From: Gordius sp. MW1
Lineage: Eukaryota; Nematomorpha; Gordioida; Gordea; Gordiidae
Length of the DNA stretch: 64,000 nucleotides
Assembly (NCBI GenBank): GCA_964036665.1
Contig: OZ038526.1
Location: forward strand, 34,720,001-34,784,000
Direction: 5' to 3'
The position numbers and the translations under genes are program-made. Under the pieces are notes generated by a model, which was not told where the DNA came from, made no database searches, and saw nothing but the letters and a program-made list of their open reading frames with translations. The stretch's first letter is position 1. The number at the start of each line of letters is the position of its first letter. Below, in pieces: positions 23,994-36,000 of this stretch.

Positions 23994-24472
23994 CATGGGC
24001 GTAGCTAAGGGGGAGCAGGGAAGGGCGGCTGCCCCCTTCTAAATTCAAAATTTTGTTGAAATTTATTGAAATTGGGGCTAAAATTTCAAAAAATGTTCAT
24101 TTTGCCCCTCAATAAATCATTTTTGCCCCCCCCCTCTAATTCCATTGGGGGGTTAAAAAAATTGCTTTCGCACGAGTGTTGAATATTCACCAATTTAAGT
24201 ATTATATATACATTACTAAAAGTTCTAAATTAGAATTTCTGTCATATAACGAAAGCGGGGTGAGATTTTTATTTAAATTTGCTTATAAAATATGAGCGTG
24301 TATTCATGGGGCTAGACAGGGGGGGGGGTGAAGAACGGCTGCCCCTCTCTAAATCCAAACTTTGATATTTATTAAAACTGTGGCTGAAATTTAAAAAAAT
24401 TATCATTTTACCCCCCCCCCCCCCCTAAATAATTATCGACCCTCTCTAATTCGAATACTGGCTACGCTTATG
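23994..24472. mobile_element. Two adjacent CATGGGCGTAGCC MITE copies (23994-24160 and 24305-24472)
   Basis: The first starts catgggcgtagctaagg and loses its right end near 24160. The second runs from catggggctagac to ctggctacgcttatg. Both show the family's internal 'gcccctc...aaatcatttttgcccc' blocks. Confidence 0.7.
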
Positions 24473-25005
24473 GGTGACAATCTAGGGGCTGGGATAATCT
24501 TAACCTTTTCCCTTTGCAAAACATTTTGTGGTCCAATTAAATTGTCAAAAAGCTTTGTTGTATTAAGAGCAATTTACGAATTGCTCTGGTAAAAGGCAAC
24601 TTTATTATTAAAGGAAATACAAATTAATTGTTAATAAATATTTAAAGCTCTTGTTAAACTTTTTGCAGACATAAAAGTAAGCATCAGAAAAAAATTTTAA
24701 GAGGTAATGCGGAGATTTAATCTCAATAAAAACATATTCCTAACTTTAAACTTTTATTTAAAAATATAGTAGCAAAAACGTTTGATATAATCCAAAAGCA
24801 TGGTGGAGTCGATGAGAAAGAGTGCGTGTAGCGAAACCTAAGAATATACAAAAACGCTATATAAATAAAAGCCGCGCGAGTATAAAAATTGTAAAAACAT
24901 CATAATTACCAGAAAAGAGGTACAGAGTGGTAAAAAGGCATGAGGTTAAAATTAAAAAAATTGATGGATGGATTATTATTTGATATCTTCATGCTTAGTC
25001 TATGC
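24473..25005. other. 3' flank of the MAGUK gene
   Basis: AT-rich sequence after the stop codon on the minus strand. TTTATT motifs on the plus strand (AATAAA on the minus strand), for example near 24755 and 24600, could be polyadenylation signals. No gene seen. Confidence 0.4.
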
Positions 25006-26847
25006 TTAGAAAACCCATCTGGCTGGTACCCACTGCGTTTCAGTTTTTAATTTTTCTACCGCTTCCATCAAGATTTGATAGGTGTCGCGCATGTTATGAT
25101 TTACGATGCCCAAATCAAACATGTGGTCATAAGCCATCTTGATGGAGGCGCTTTCGTCAAAAATATCGTAGCAATCGGAATCGTGCGGGTTTCGCAACGG
25201 GCTTAACAACAGGGCCGGAGGTAGTTTAGGGTGCGTCTTATCCGATTTACCCTTCGTTAACGTCGGCTCGTTGCTGCCGTTAACACCGTTTGCACGCGAT
25301 TTCGCCCCCTCCCCTAGCCCTCCATTTTTTTCGCAATGCCCTAGGACTTCTCCACAATTTTCGGGAATCGTTTTCCACAGTCCGTGCAAGTGGTCCAGAG
25401 AGGGCGACGCCACGAAAACCACGTAAGGCGTGAAAGTGGGATTGCTGAGCAAGTTGAGGCTCTGAGGGTTACAGGTTAGGACGCACATTTTGCCCGAATC
25501 GATGACTTTACGGATGGATGAAAATTTGGTTCCGTACAAATTACCGTTCAACTCCCCGCTTTCCAAGTAAAGACTAGATGCGATGTCGGCTTCCATCGCA
25601 TCTCGTTCCGTGAAATTGTAGGTTTTCCCGTGGATCTCACCAGCCCGCTTTTGCCTCGAAGTGTGAGGCACCGCGGCTCCATACTCGTCCGAATGACTGT
25701 TTATGATCCATTGCTTCAAAAAGCCCTTGCCAATTCCACGAGGACCCACTAACACGAGGCATTTCCTTTGGAATGGGGGCATACGGCTAACTTCTTGGTA
25801 AACGTGGACGTCGCAGTTGTCAAAATCGAAATTTTTGTCGGCTTGGTAAAAAAATGTCCTCTTTTTCTTGGTTATTGTCCCACACGTTATGACACCAATG
25901 TCTCGTTGCTTAACAAACGCCTTCCTACTTTCTTCCAAAGTTTGGGATGGAATTAGTCTGGCACAATCATCATCAAACGTATGAGTAGATTGGGTTTCAT
26001 TGACATTTTCAGATCTTATTTTCTTAGCTTGCCACCAATTTGGATCTTCTTTGTTTAATACCTCCAAAATGTCACCATCATTAAATTTAAGGCCTGCATC
26101 TTTGGATGGTATTAAATTATCCTTCTTAGGATCATAATTAAATAATGCCTTAAGATAAATGGGATTTGGAAAAATTCTCTCTGTATACGATGGCAAAATT
26201 TTGAGGGTAATGCTATCTTCAGCATGCTTAAAATTATATTGAATTTGTTCAATGTTTCTTACGGGTACCCCATTTATTTCTTTAATAATATCATCAGGAT
26301 GTAACAAACCTTGTTTATCCACCAATCCTCCTTGTAAAATCCTTGCTACAACAAAATCACCATTCTCTTCTCTTATTGTAATGCCTAGTGATTGATTCTT
26401 GTATATTTTAATTCCAACCATTCTCATAGAAGATTCTGGAATGTATGAATCCATATTCATAGTGTTTTGCCTTTCTGAAGTGTCAATAGAATTTTGACAT
26501 GAATTATTTTTTTCAAGGTATGTTAATGCGATAGAATCATGAGCTTCTAATAAGGAGAGAAAGTATTGATTTTGAAAAAAGTGAGAAATCTTTAATAATA
26601 GATTCTCTTCTACATTAATTAATGCCCAGTCATATACATCATCAGTTATGGATAATGAATCAGAATTTATGGGAAATGATTTTTTATCTTCTAGAGTACT
26701 GTGCGCCTTAACCAAAGATTTGATAGCATTGTTATTGATTAAATTCTTCAAAAATATTATGTCAGTATCCTGGGAATTTTTAATATTTATATTGTCAAAA
26801 TGTTCTTTAATGTCATCTATCGGCGATTTTAGATCTAACGAATGCAT
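25006..26847 (-). CDS. MAGUK p55 family scaffold, varicose/MPP2/MPP6-like, intronless
   Basis: Membrane-associated scaffold of cell junctions, 613 residues, full length by domain order. Two L27-type helices (about residues 28-125, DTDIIFLKNLINNNAIKSLVKAH then LLEAHDSIA). A PDZ domain follows (about 140-222, SLGITIREENGDFVVARILQGG). Then an SH3 domain (about 232-300, ALFNYDPKKDNLIPSKDAGL, PNWWQA) and a guanylate-kinase-like domain (about 360-613, VGPRGIGK, GNLYGT, QWVPARWVF). The GNLYGTK and C-terminal QWVP pattern is closest to MPP2/MPP6/varicose. The guanylate-kinase domain carries an insertion of about 70 residues (about 494-563) before DESASIKMAYDH. Vertebrate relatives have many exons; this one has none. 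The C-terminal half is far richer in GC and CpG than the N-terminal half. The ATG is 149 bp after the RAB24 stop. Confidence 0.93.
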   Translation of the reverse strand: MHSLDLKSPIDDIKEHFDNINIKNSQDTDIIFLKNLINNNAIKSLVKAHSTLEDKKSFPINSDSLSITDDVYDWALINVEENLLLKISHFFQNQYFLSLLEAHDSIALTYLEKNNSCQNSIDTSERQNTMNMDSYIPESSMRMVGIKIYKNQSLGITIREENGDFVVARILQGGLVDKQGLLHPDDIIKEINGVPVRNIEQIQYNFKHAEDSITLKILPSYTERIFPNPIYLKALFNYDPKKDNLIPSKDAGLKFNDGDILEVLNKEDPNWWQAKKIRSENVNETQSTHTFDDDCARLIPSQTLEESRKAFVKQRDIGVITCGTITKKKRTFFYQADKNFDFDNCDVHVYQEVSRMPPFQRKCLVLVGPRGIGKGFLKQWIINSHSDEYGAAVPHTSRQKRAGEIHGKTYNFTERDAMEADIASSLYLESGELNGNLYGTKFSSIRKVIDSGKMCVLTCNPQSLNLLSNPTFTPYVVFVASPSLDHLHGLWKTIPENCGEVLGHCEKNGGLGEGAKSRANGVNGSNEPTLTKGKSDKTHPKLPPALLLSPLRNPHDSDCYDIFDESASIKMAYDHMFDLGIVNHNMRDTYQILMEAVEKLKTETQWVPARWVF

Positions 26848-26996
26848 TATTGTAAATAATAGGGTTCTAGGCGATATGATACAACGAGTATATAAATACC
26901 AGCTGTCACTAATCCTGACTAATAATGACCATTTAATAAAACATACTTATCAAATATATTTTTCATTATTTTAAGTGTTTTATTAATATCTGTACA
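26848..26996 (-). promoter_or_regulatory. 149-bp RAB24-MAGUK intergenic spacer with polyadenylation signal
   Basis: On the minus strand AATAAA occurs about 15 nt after the RAB24 stop. The MAGUK ATG follows after 149 bp. The spacer must hold the RAB24 3' end and the MAGUK 5' end, or the two are co-transcribed. Confidence 0.5.
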
Positions 26997-29900
26997 TTAT
27001 AACATTGCGCAACAGGGCAGGGCTTTCATTAGATCTTTAAAAATTTAAGTGCTTTTAATAAACATATTGTCAATTATATTTAATTATGCAGGTCAACCCT
27101 GTGGCAAATTTCATGCCGAATTAACTACGCACCTATAATGTCGCTTGTTTATTGTAATAACTATAAATTGAAAATCACCTCCTTTCTCTTCTTACCTTGT
27201 TTAGGCCCTTACTTTTTGCGTATCATTCGCGCACTATAGATATGCCAATTTTAGACCGTTCAAAAAATATGTCAGATCGGATGATTGTGTTATTTATGTA
27301 GCGAGTTATTATTATTATCGCTCGTTGGATCTAACTTTTTGGAAGAAACAAAAATTAAATTAGGAAAAAGCAAATTACATTTTAGTTTTAAGCTGCCAAC
27401 CCCCCTAAAAATTCGTCGATTATTCCATAAATGCTTAAAAATGCTAGTTTTAATTGTAAAAAATGCGACAGCCAAAATATTAATTGCGATTAAATACGTT
27501 TGTCGAAAAAAATATAAAGTTTTCAGATTATTTTAAAGAGCAGAATTTATGTAAATTAGCTGTAGTTCAGGTATATATAAATAAAAGTTAATAAATTTAT
27601 AAAAACTAATAAATTAATGGAATTAATACTTTATTTCATTTATAATACAATGTAAAATAACATGGGCTATTATATAGTAGATGATAGAAATTTACACAGT
27701 CAATAAATAGGTCAATTTCATTTGCATGCATAGTTTAAATACGTAATATAAACATGTTAAAAATCCTAAAATAAATTTGTGGATGCCTTTAAGATGAGAA
27801 TGCATAAAAATTCGGACTCAGCCAGAGCTAAAAATTTGATATTTGTTTCAAAGGGAAAATATAAAAATTCGCGAGGTCAACAAGAGCATGCCCATTTTGA
27901 AGCTGCACAGGTATTATCTGGTAATTTCGTTCCGTCGCCAGATAGTTTCTTAAGTAAAATTGAGCGTTTCTTGTCTAAACCGAATGAAGATTAGTTATAG
28001 TATAAAAATAGAGTGGCTCTCTATTCTATAATGTGAGCATGGGCATGCCAGGGGGTGGCAGGAAGGGGCGACTGCTCCATTCTAAATGCTAAGAATCTTT
28101 GAAATTTCATATAATCAAGGTTAAAATTCCCAAATAAAATATCATTTTGCCCCTCCCTAAATCATTATTGCCCCCCTCTCAATCCTGGCTACGCCCATGA
28201 ATGTTAGAAAGCCAAGAAATAGTTTACCGGGTTTTATAGGGGCGTATCGTGAATCAGACAGGAGATCTTTGGCAATTGTCTTGAAAAGTTCCTCTAAACA
28301 AGTTATATTATATAAAATAAAATATACGGCCCAACAAACACTAATATTTGATGAATAATTAATATCCGAAACTAAAACACACCTCATATGCAATGCTTTC
28401 TCGTCATTCTTTTTTTAAAGGAATGCGAAGGCGTTTTACTTAAAAAAACGCTGAGCTGTGTATAGAGCCCTGCAAAATGGAATTTCTTCCGCCCGGGCCG
28501 ACACTTTTTATTTAATTTTGCCCGAGCCCAAAATTTTTTTTACTTAAGCCTGACCCGAGCCTGAATATTTTGAAATGTAAATTTAAAGAAAAAAATTTAT
28601 TTAGAATACCACACGCCCTATTCATTTAACATAAAAATATTTTGTCTCCTTTAAATAGCCTACTCTACAAAAGAATTAGTAAAAAGTTTCGAAAAATCTT
28701 TTAGTCAGATTTTGCCTTGAGCCCGGCTCGGGCCTTAAGTCGACCCATCAGGCCCATTCAAGTTCAAGGCTCAATTAAATTTTGATTTTTGGCCCAAGCC
28801 CGACGGCTTAGAACGTTCCGTGCAAGGCTCTAGCTGTGTAAGACACATCTATTATTTCCACTTTAAGATAGTGATAAGACGTGAACAGGCAAAAAACCAA
28901 TAAAAATCCAATTTCATATGGCACATAAATTTAAATTTTTGCCATGTCAGATATTACCAACTAAAATTATAACTTAATATGACGAAGATTCAACTTTTAT
29001 AAAAAATGGTTTAAATTGAAAATCGACACACAACACACACACACAGCTAAAACGTTTGATCGAGGAAAAAATTTGCGCTTGCCTAATAAATTATTGATGC
29101 AAGAATAAATGAGGGAAAAAGTAATCAATGAACTATTATCCTATTACCCGTATTTTCGCCGTCTTTACTCGAAGTTTCCATGTAAGTGGCACCCATTTCT
29201 AAGCAAAAAAGAGAATAAAAGCCGTTAAACCATTCAATTTTTTTATAAAATACTATTCACTGATTTAAACATCATGAGTAAGACGCAAAGGAAAGTCGGC
29301 CCAAAATTTAATACAAAATTCCAGGGTTTATAGATGATAAAAAATGTGAAATTTTTTGCAAAAGTTACCATCGGCAAAATCAAGGGCGTTGTGGTAGTCT
29401 ACCCGGCGATTGGCTTTGTTTTCGTACCCTCGGATTAGATCGATTTTGGTTCCAGAGAGGTAAACTTTGCAGTTCTAAAGATAAGAAATAAAGTTGTGGA
29501 CATGAATTTATTAAATTTAATTCTATATCATATAGACTATACCTTTGGTAAGGGTAAGAATATATTTTATGATTTTATTAACTCCTTACTAAAAATTTAA
29601 ACTATTCATAACACACTATTCAGATAAACGGATTGACAATTCTAGATTATATGAATTTATCATATATTTTTAGTGATTGAAGATTTTTTAAACAGTTCCA
29701 CAAATTTATATTTTATTGGAAAGCAAAACAATAATTAATTTATAATACATTAGTGAATGAATTCGCTTGATTAAGGCCTAAATTCACAATAAAATTATTT
29801 AATTTGATTTTGGTTTGGTAAAATGACAAATATTTGAATTTTTTATGTTGAATAGTATCATTGAACCTTAAATACTCATTACATGCATCTCTCAATGTTG

Positions 29901-31083
29901 CAATTAAATTCTCAATTAAATTAATATAAAAAATATTTATGCAAGGCTTAATTATTGACCAAAAAATGTAGTCTCTTATTTAACACTTGTATATTGCTCA
30001 ATAAATTCACATTTTTATAAAAAAAGCTATATAAAAATTTAGAAAAACATTATGAAGGGTTAATTATAATTATCCTCAACTAAACATATATAGATAGTGG
30101 ATATATTAGGTTTATCGACTAACATCAAATTCAATTTTGTAATAAAAATACAACATTTTAATTAATGTGATTAAAAATTGGTATTTAAAAATTTTTAATT
30201 AAATAAATAATGATTGGTATAAAATATAACTTTTTAATTATAAATTATTTTATAAAATTCATTGAACTTATGAGGAATAAAATAACTTTTACAATAACAA
30301 TTTTACTATGGCCTTACAGATTTTAAATAAGATCTCAAAGACCCTATTAAAAGATATAAAACATTTTTTAATATTATTTAAAGAATAAAAAAAATTGTAT
30401 AAATCAGGAATTATAAAATGCACAATATACTATAGAAAATAACCTCTTCACATTGTCTTAACTCACGTATCCAAAACTCCGCCTTTTCAAAGCTACTATA
30501 ATCTGTTATATCAAAACAAACAATGGCTGCTGCGGCTCCACGATAATATATGCGACTCATGGATTCATATCTTTCACTTCCTGCAGTGTCCTAAATTTAT
30601 TAACATAAATGTAGAGCTTTTTATTAAAAATACTTCCTAAAAATGTTTTAAAATTTTACTATTTATTAATTTGATTTATAATAATTATATAAGATTTCAA
30701 ATTTGTTTAGTATCATTCATATAAAATCTAAATATTAAAATAAGACAAAAAGAAATATATATACATAATTAAAATAAATAAAATTCAATACCCAAATGCC
30801 CATAGTTATGGGTTGCCCTTCAATGATGAGCCTTTTGGCTCCAAATGCCGTACCAATCGTCTAAATACAAAAATTAATATAGCATTAACATAACATTTTG
30901 AATCCAAAATTTTTAGAAAAAAATGAAACTTACACTTTGATAAGTAGCTGAATCACAAAATCTATCATATATATATCTCTCAACCAAACTAGTCTTGCCA
31001 CTATTTTCTTTTCCCAAAACGACTATCTTGTATTCAACATAAGCAGCGGGACTTTTAAATAACTGAGAATTTATTAACATCAT
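26997..31083 (-). CDS. RAB24: RAB24 small GTPase (7 exons)
   Basis: Atypical Rab linked to autophagy. Exons: 30934-31083, 30792-30860, 30444-30590, 29369-29474, 29148-29198, 28228-28293, 26997-27034, all in frame, 208 residues. Motifs: P-loop [29 protein letters not shown] and GTKIDL. Ser in place of the switch-II Gln and Thr in place of the NKxD Asn are hallmarks of RAB24. [14 protein letters not shown] follows. The last exon ends CCAML, a CCXXX prenylation end as in RAB11. The last exon is short (38 nt) and rests on phase, a good acceptor and the double Cys. Introns grow 5' to 3' (73, 201, 969, 170, 854, 1193). The start could be either of two adjacent ATGs, or a further 5' exon may exist. 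Confidence 0.9.
27794..27994 (+). CDS. Small hypothetical ORF antisense to RAB24 intron 6
   Basis: 66 codons from ATG to TAG, basic N-terminus ([17 protein letters not shown]), ending [15 protein letters not shown]. Codon content is more GC-rich than the surrounding intron. I recognise no family. It could be a small gene, the last exon of an unseen gene, or chance. The frame is open only a few codons upstream of the ATG. Confidence 0.25.
   Translation: MRMHKNSDSARAKNLIFVSKGKYKNSRGQQEHAHFEAAQVLSGNFVPSPDSFLSKIERFLSKPNED
28038..28199. mobile_element. CATGGGCGTAGCC hAT-type MITE in RAB24 intron 6
   Basis: Ends catgggcatgccagg and ctggctacgcccatg. Flanks AATGTGAG (28030-28037) and AATGTTAG (28200-28207) form an 8-bp duplication with one mismatch. 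It ends 28 nt from the exon 6 donor. Confidence 0.85.
28463..28832. mobile_element. Intact non-autonomous hAT element (TAGAGCCYTGCA)
   Basis: 370 bp with inverted ends TAGAGCCCTGCA and TGCAAGGCTCTA. Perfect 8-bp duplication GCTGTGTA (28455-28462 and 28833-28840). Interior rich in cccgagcc motifs, no coding. It lies in RAB24 intron 5. Confidence 0.9.
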
Positions 31084-32007
31084 CAAGATATATTTGTGCA
31101 AAATTTTTCGCTTATCATATGGGTATTAATATGTCACATTTGGTTACATTAGGTTTTTATTTGAGAAGCTATAAAGAACTGTCTCTTCCAATAATTTTGT
31201 CCAAAATTTTAGAATATCAAAGAACAATGTAGGAGTACTAAATTTTATAATTAAAAAATCTTTGTGTGCTAGGTTTTTTATTTATGACCTTAAAAATTAT
31301 TATATGTAACTTCTATTGCTAAACAGACAATGTAATAAAGTTAGCTTAATTAATTACCTCGTATGGATTAAACATTTCTAAATTTAATGTAAATTACTCT
31401 CACTTAAAAGCTTACAACTCATTAATAAATTACAATTTTAAAGGCCCTGATTAAGATAAAATGCGCGAACCGGAAACCATCAATATATCAGCAATTTTTC
31501 GAATTTTCTAAAAAAAAATTCTCAAAAATTGATTTAATTAATTGTGTTTTAAAAATCATAATTAAAATATTATTTATATGCAGCACATTTATTAAAGGAC
31601 TAATAAATCTAATTCAAATTATTGTATTTATATCCAAATAATGAGTTAAACTATTACTAATAGTTTTTCATATATTAAATAAAATTGGAGGAATTGATTA
31701 GGGATATAAGCATGAAATTCGATTTTAAAATGATTTAGCGTCAATTTTTTCTTTAAATTTAACATAAAAATCAAAATTAAATAAGTCTTATCTGAAAGTT
31801 TCGCAAGTCAATGTTTTAGTAAGTGTGCTAATTAGTCCTACGGTCATTTTTTCCCACGTGAACCCAAAAGCAATTTAAAATTAACCAGAACCGTCTCGAA
31901 AGCATTAAACTTTCAAACCTCACTCAAATAAATAATTTGACCCTACCAAAAAATTGGGGGTTTTTTAATTTAGTTGAGGAAATAAGGTATTAAATTTAAA
32001 GTTATTT
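31084..32007. other. RAB24 upstream region
   Basis: AT-rich; no exon or repeat family recognised. The RAB24 promoter probably lies at the left side. Confidence 0.4.
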
Positions 32008-32015
32008 GATGCCCT

Positions 32016-32176
32016 CATAGGCGTAGCCAGGGGGTGGCAGGGAGGGGCGGCTGCCCCCCCCCCTTAAATCCAAAAATTTAATAAAAATAGGCCTAACATT
32101 TTTAACAGTTCTTATTTTGCCCCTCCCTAAATCATTATTGACCCCCCCTCTAATTCCAATGCTGGCTACGCCCATG
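32016..32176. mobile_element. CATGGGCGTAGCC hAT-type MITE with perfect target duplication
   Basis: 161 bp, ends cataggcgtagccagg and ctggctacgcccatg. Flanked by GATGCCCT at 32008-32015 and 32177-32184, a perfect 8-bp duplication. Confidence 0.92.
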
Positions 32177-33048
32177 GATGCCCTTCTTTTTTTACAAAAA
32201 TAATTTAAAAACAAATTAGTCTTTTATTTAAAATGTGTCCTAGATGGCATATAAATTAGAGTTATTCTTATTTGATTCGCGGTTCCCGCCCATCGTAAAT
32301 CGGGCCCTCTTTATAAAACCAGCACCGGAATCGTATTTACAATCTTTATTTCAACAATATATCATAATAAATTAGCAAATTGATGAATTTAATAAATGAT
32401 GGAAAAAACTATGGCGTGCATTTTAAATATAACTCAATTCATCGTATTTTTAAATATATAATTTTAACTCAGCTCGTAATGAATAGCTCATAGAGCTATT
32501 AAAATTCATTTTTGAGTCAATATAGTTCAAATTTATATTTTATATCTAAAAAAAACCAGAAAGCTTTTTAAATCCAAATTTCGTTAAAAAGGATATTACG
32601 AAATCTGTTATAACCTTAACCCGACCTAAAATTAAAAATTTCAACACCAACATGACGTGACGTCGGGTCAACCATTTCTTAGTGCACATATCTACCAGTT
32701 CTAAAATTTATTCTAATTTATGTTCGTATGTCACTAGTTTTTAAAAACATTTAAACTGAAAAGCAAATAAGTTATACTCTCGTACATTAATGATATCATA
32801 ATTTTTATATAAAAAGTATATAGACCAAATTACATTTACGATTTTAATATAAAATAAATTAGTGAAGGTTTATTTATATCTTAGCTGCCTAGTTAAGTAC
32901 TATAAATTTCTCGTAACATCGTATCGCCTGTTTACAAATTGGAGTAAAATATAATGTATGATAATATTAATAACTTAAAAAAAATAATTTCATAGCCCCT
33001 AGCGACAATATAGCATTAAAAAAATTGTAAAATTCCAGCTGCGTTCAA
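32177..33048. other. Spacer between RAB24 and the NCAPD3 3' end
   Basis: No gene seen. The right part should contain the NCAPD3 3' UTR (minus strand). Confidence 0.4.
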
Positions 33049-36000
33049 TTATTTCTTGTTTTGATTGGTTTGTGACATCCTTTTAAGTATTTGATCTCGT
33101 TTGGAATGATATTCCATATCCTCCGCCAATTCTGGCTGAGTTGCAAAAACCTCTTCGACCTAAATTATAAAATTTTGTATTAAAATTTTCTTATAATAAT
33201 AATTAAAAAAACTAATTTAAAAATTAAAAATCAGAAGTTAAGGAGAGATAGCAAAAGTAGTACTTCATCGGGGAAGGATTTAGCGATCCACAGCAGGTAA
33301 CTTCTCAAATCTTTAAGTAATGGCGACTTCAACTTTTCTAAAAATCGTTTCAACGTAAGCAGGATTGGTAATATGTTTTCCACCACGTTCTTTTTCAGTA
33401 TCTGCATCAAAAAATTTGCCACAAGTTAAAATTTGTTAATAAACTATTTAAGCTCTGAACTAAGGCATGAAGAGTTAATGCTAGACATGATTCTGCATCA
33501 TTATTATATAATATTTTTTAGAAATAATTTTTGTTTAAAAAATAATAATTTATAATATACTGCTGACGTTTTCAACATTCACCAAACTAATAATGCCGTT
33601 TCACCCACTGTTTCAAAAAGTATGATGAGTTTTTTAAATATAGAATTCTGTGATGGTAAAGGCGTATATCATAGTTATATTTGAACGGGTAAATTTTTTA
33701 CTTAAATAATTAAAACATTTCCCATGATAATTGATGGTTTTAAAATTTAGAGGTCAGCCCTATATAAAAGACCAACTTTATGAAGTGATTTAAGGTCAAA
33801 ATGACTATTAACACTTACAACAAATTAATAACAACACCATGAGATATATGGTAACACAAAATCTAAAATATCTATTGCTATATATGGAAGAACGTTAATT
33901 ATTGAAGGAGATATTGAAATTCATTTACACAACTAATTTAAAGGTTTTGTCCAATAATGCTTGCTAAAAGGGACAAGCCCAGTGAAATTTAAAAAAACCG
34001 CCTATAAACAATATTGAAACCGCTCAGCTTGATATTAATGAGCAAATGGTAATAATTCTGAAGCTCACGCTATAATACAATACTTATTATCGGTATGGTT
34101 AAGACTAGTGTTGTAAAAACGGCTGAAATTTTGGTCGATCTTTGGTTTTAGTCGACTAAACATAATCAAACCAAATGCTTTTTGGTCTTTTTTTGTCGCA
34201 TATTTATGTTGACTAAAACCAAAGGTCGACCAAACGAAACCCAGCCGCACCAGTAGAGACTAACTTGGGTAACTAAGCCCTTTCTCGTTTCTTCCATAAC
34301 GCGTTGTTGAGTGTTGGGGTCCTGAGTGACCCCCTCTTCCTCAGGCTCTTCCTCTCCTCCTCCTCCGATCCCTGCGCCGGGAACAGAAGGTTTTCGGGTA
34401 GTAGATAGAATCGACAATTGAATGGAGGGACTCGTTAGGACGGAAAATGCGTCGCGTAAAACGTTATGCATGGTATCGTCCCAGGGGAAATTAGTCGATT
34501 TATCGGCTATAGGAGCGAAAATGTCCGAACATATGCGAGCGGTTAGAAGAAATTTTTGGTCATCTTTCAAGTGTTCCAGGTATATGTTGTAGATGGTGAG
34601 CCGTTTACTGAGTCAGCCGTAACGAATGAATGATATATCGCTAAATTAGTGTTATAAGGGCTGGGGTTTAATTGGTCGACATTTGGTCTATATATGCGAC
34701 TAAGAAAAACAGACCAAAAAACATCTGGTTTGTTTATGTTTAGTCGACTAAAAACAAAGGTCGACCACCCAGCCGTTTTTACTACACTACGTTAAATTCG
34801 CATTTAAAAGAAAATGCATCGTGAAGCTAACTCTTACAAAATTCGTTCCTTAATGTGGTCCTTATAAAAATCGTATTTGTTCAAGAAAATACAACCCCCG
34901 GTCTTATCGATAAATATTAACATAGATGACAGGTAGCGACAAGAACATGGGCGTAGCCAGGGTTTGAACTAAAATGATTAAAAGAGGGGTAAAATTATGA
35001 TTTTTTAAATTTTTGGGCATAATATAATAAAAATTAGAGAATGTATTTGGGGTGGGGGAGGGGACAAACGCCCCTCGCTGCTTGTCTAAACTCGTAAATA
35101 AAACCATTAAGCAATAATCATTATAGAAATGGCGAGCAACGCATCTATTTGACACCCTAATGATGATAACTGTGAATAAGTCGAACCTAAATGGTCAGAA
35201 CGGGGCGTGGGGGCGTAGTTGTTATAAGCTTTGTCTTTGAACAAGAGCTCGAGGGTTCAAATCCTAGGCACTTTTTTTCAAAAGAGGTGAAATATATTAC
35301 ATCGTCAACACGGCTGTGAGGCCGGATAACCACGCATTAAAGAACCTGACCACCTTAGTGTGACAAACAGCTATCGAAAATTCTCATTGAGTTGGGCAGG
35401 ACGAACCTCCGAAATAATAAAAGTTGTTTAACGTTGATTTTAGCGATTTCTGTAATCATATTAATTGTTATGCAATTCATGGGCTCATTTTTGGTTGTTC
35501 CGTTCGTTCGTCCATCCTGTCCAACTTGTAATTTTATATAAATTATCATGGGCGCCAGCATCGGAATTAGAGGGGGGCAATAATGATTTAAGGAGGGGCA
35601 AAATGATCATTTTTTCAAATTTTATCATTTTAATGAAATTTAACAAATTTTTGGATTTAGAGGGGGGCAGCCTCCCCCCCCCCCTTGACTACGCCCATGT
35701 AAGTTATTGATAGTTTTACGGGCGCTCTCACTCAAAGTTTTCAATTCCAGCCATAGCAAAAACGGCGTTTTCAGGCTTGAGTGCCTGGTATTTGCCCAAG
35801 GTAGAGCTCGCTCCCGCCCTTCCTTTGCTAGCGTTGTGGCCGGGACTGAAGGCATTGAGGAAGAAAACGGTGTCGAGGAAGTAGTTGTAAAACGGGTTGG
35901 TATTACCTAATGTCGCAAAAAAGATGAAGTTTGACAACCTAACAAAACCGAAAAAAATCACCCAAACGTAATAAGTGCAATCAAAAAACTCTACTAAATT

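Noticed and set aside
35196..35275. A functional tRNA gene
   Set aside because: A-box and B-box-like motifs exist, but the acceptor and anticodon stems do not pair; a SINE head is more likely.
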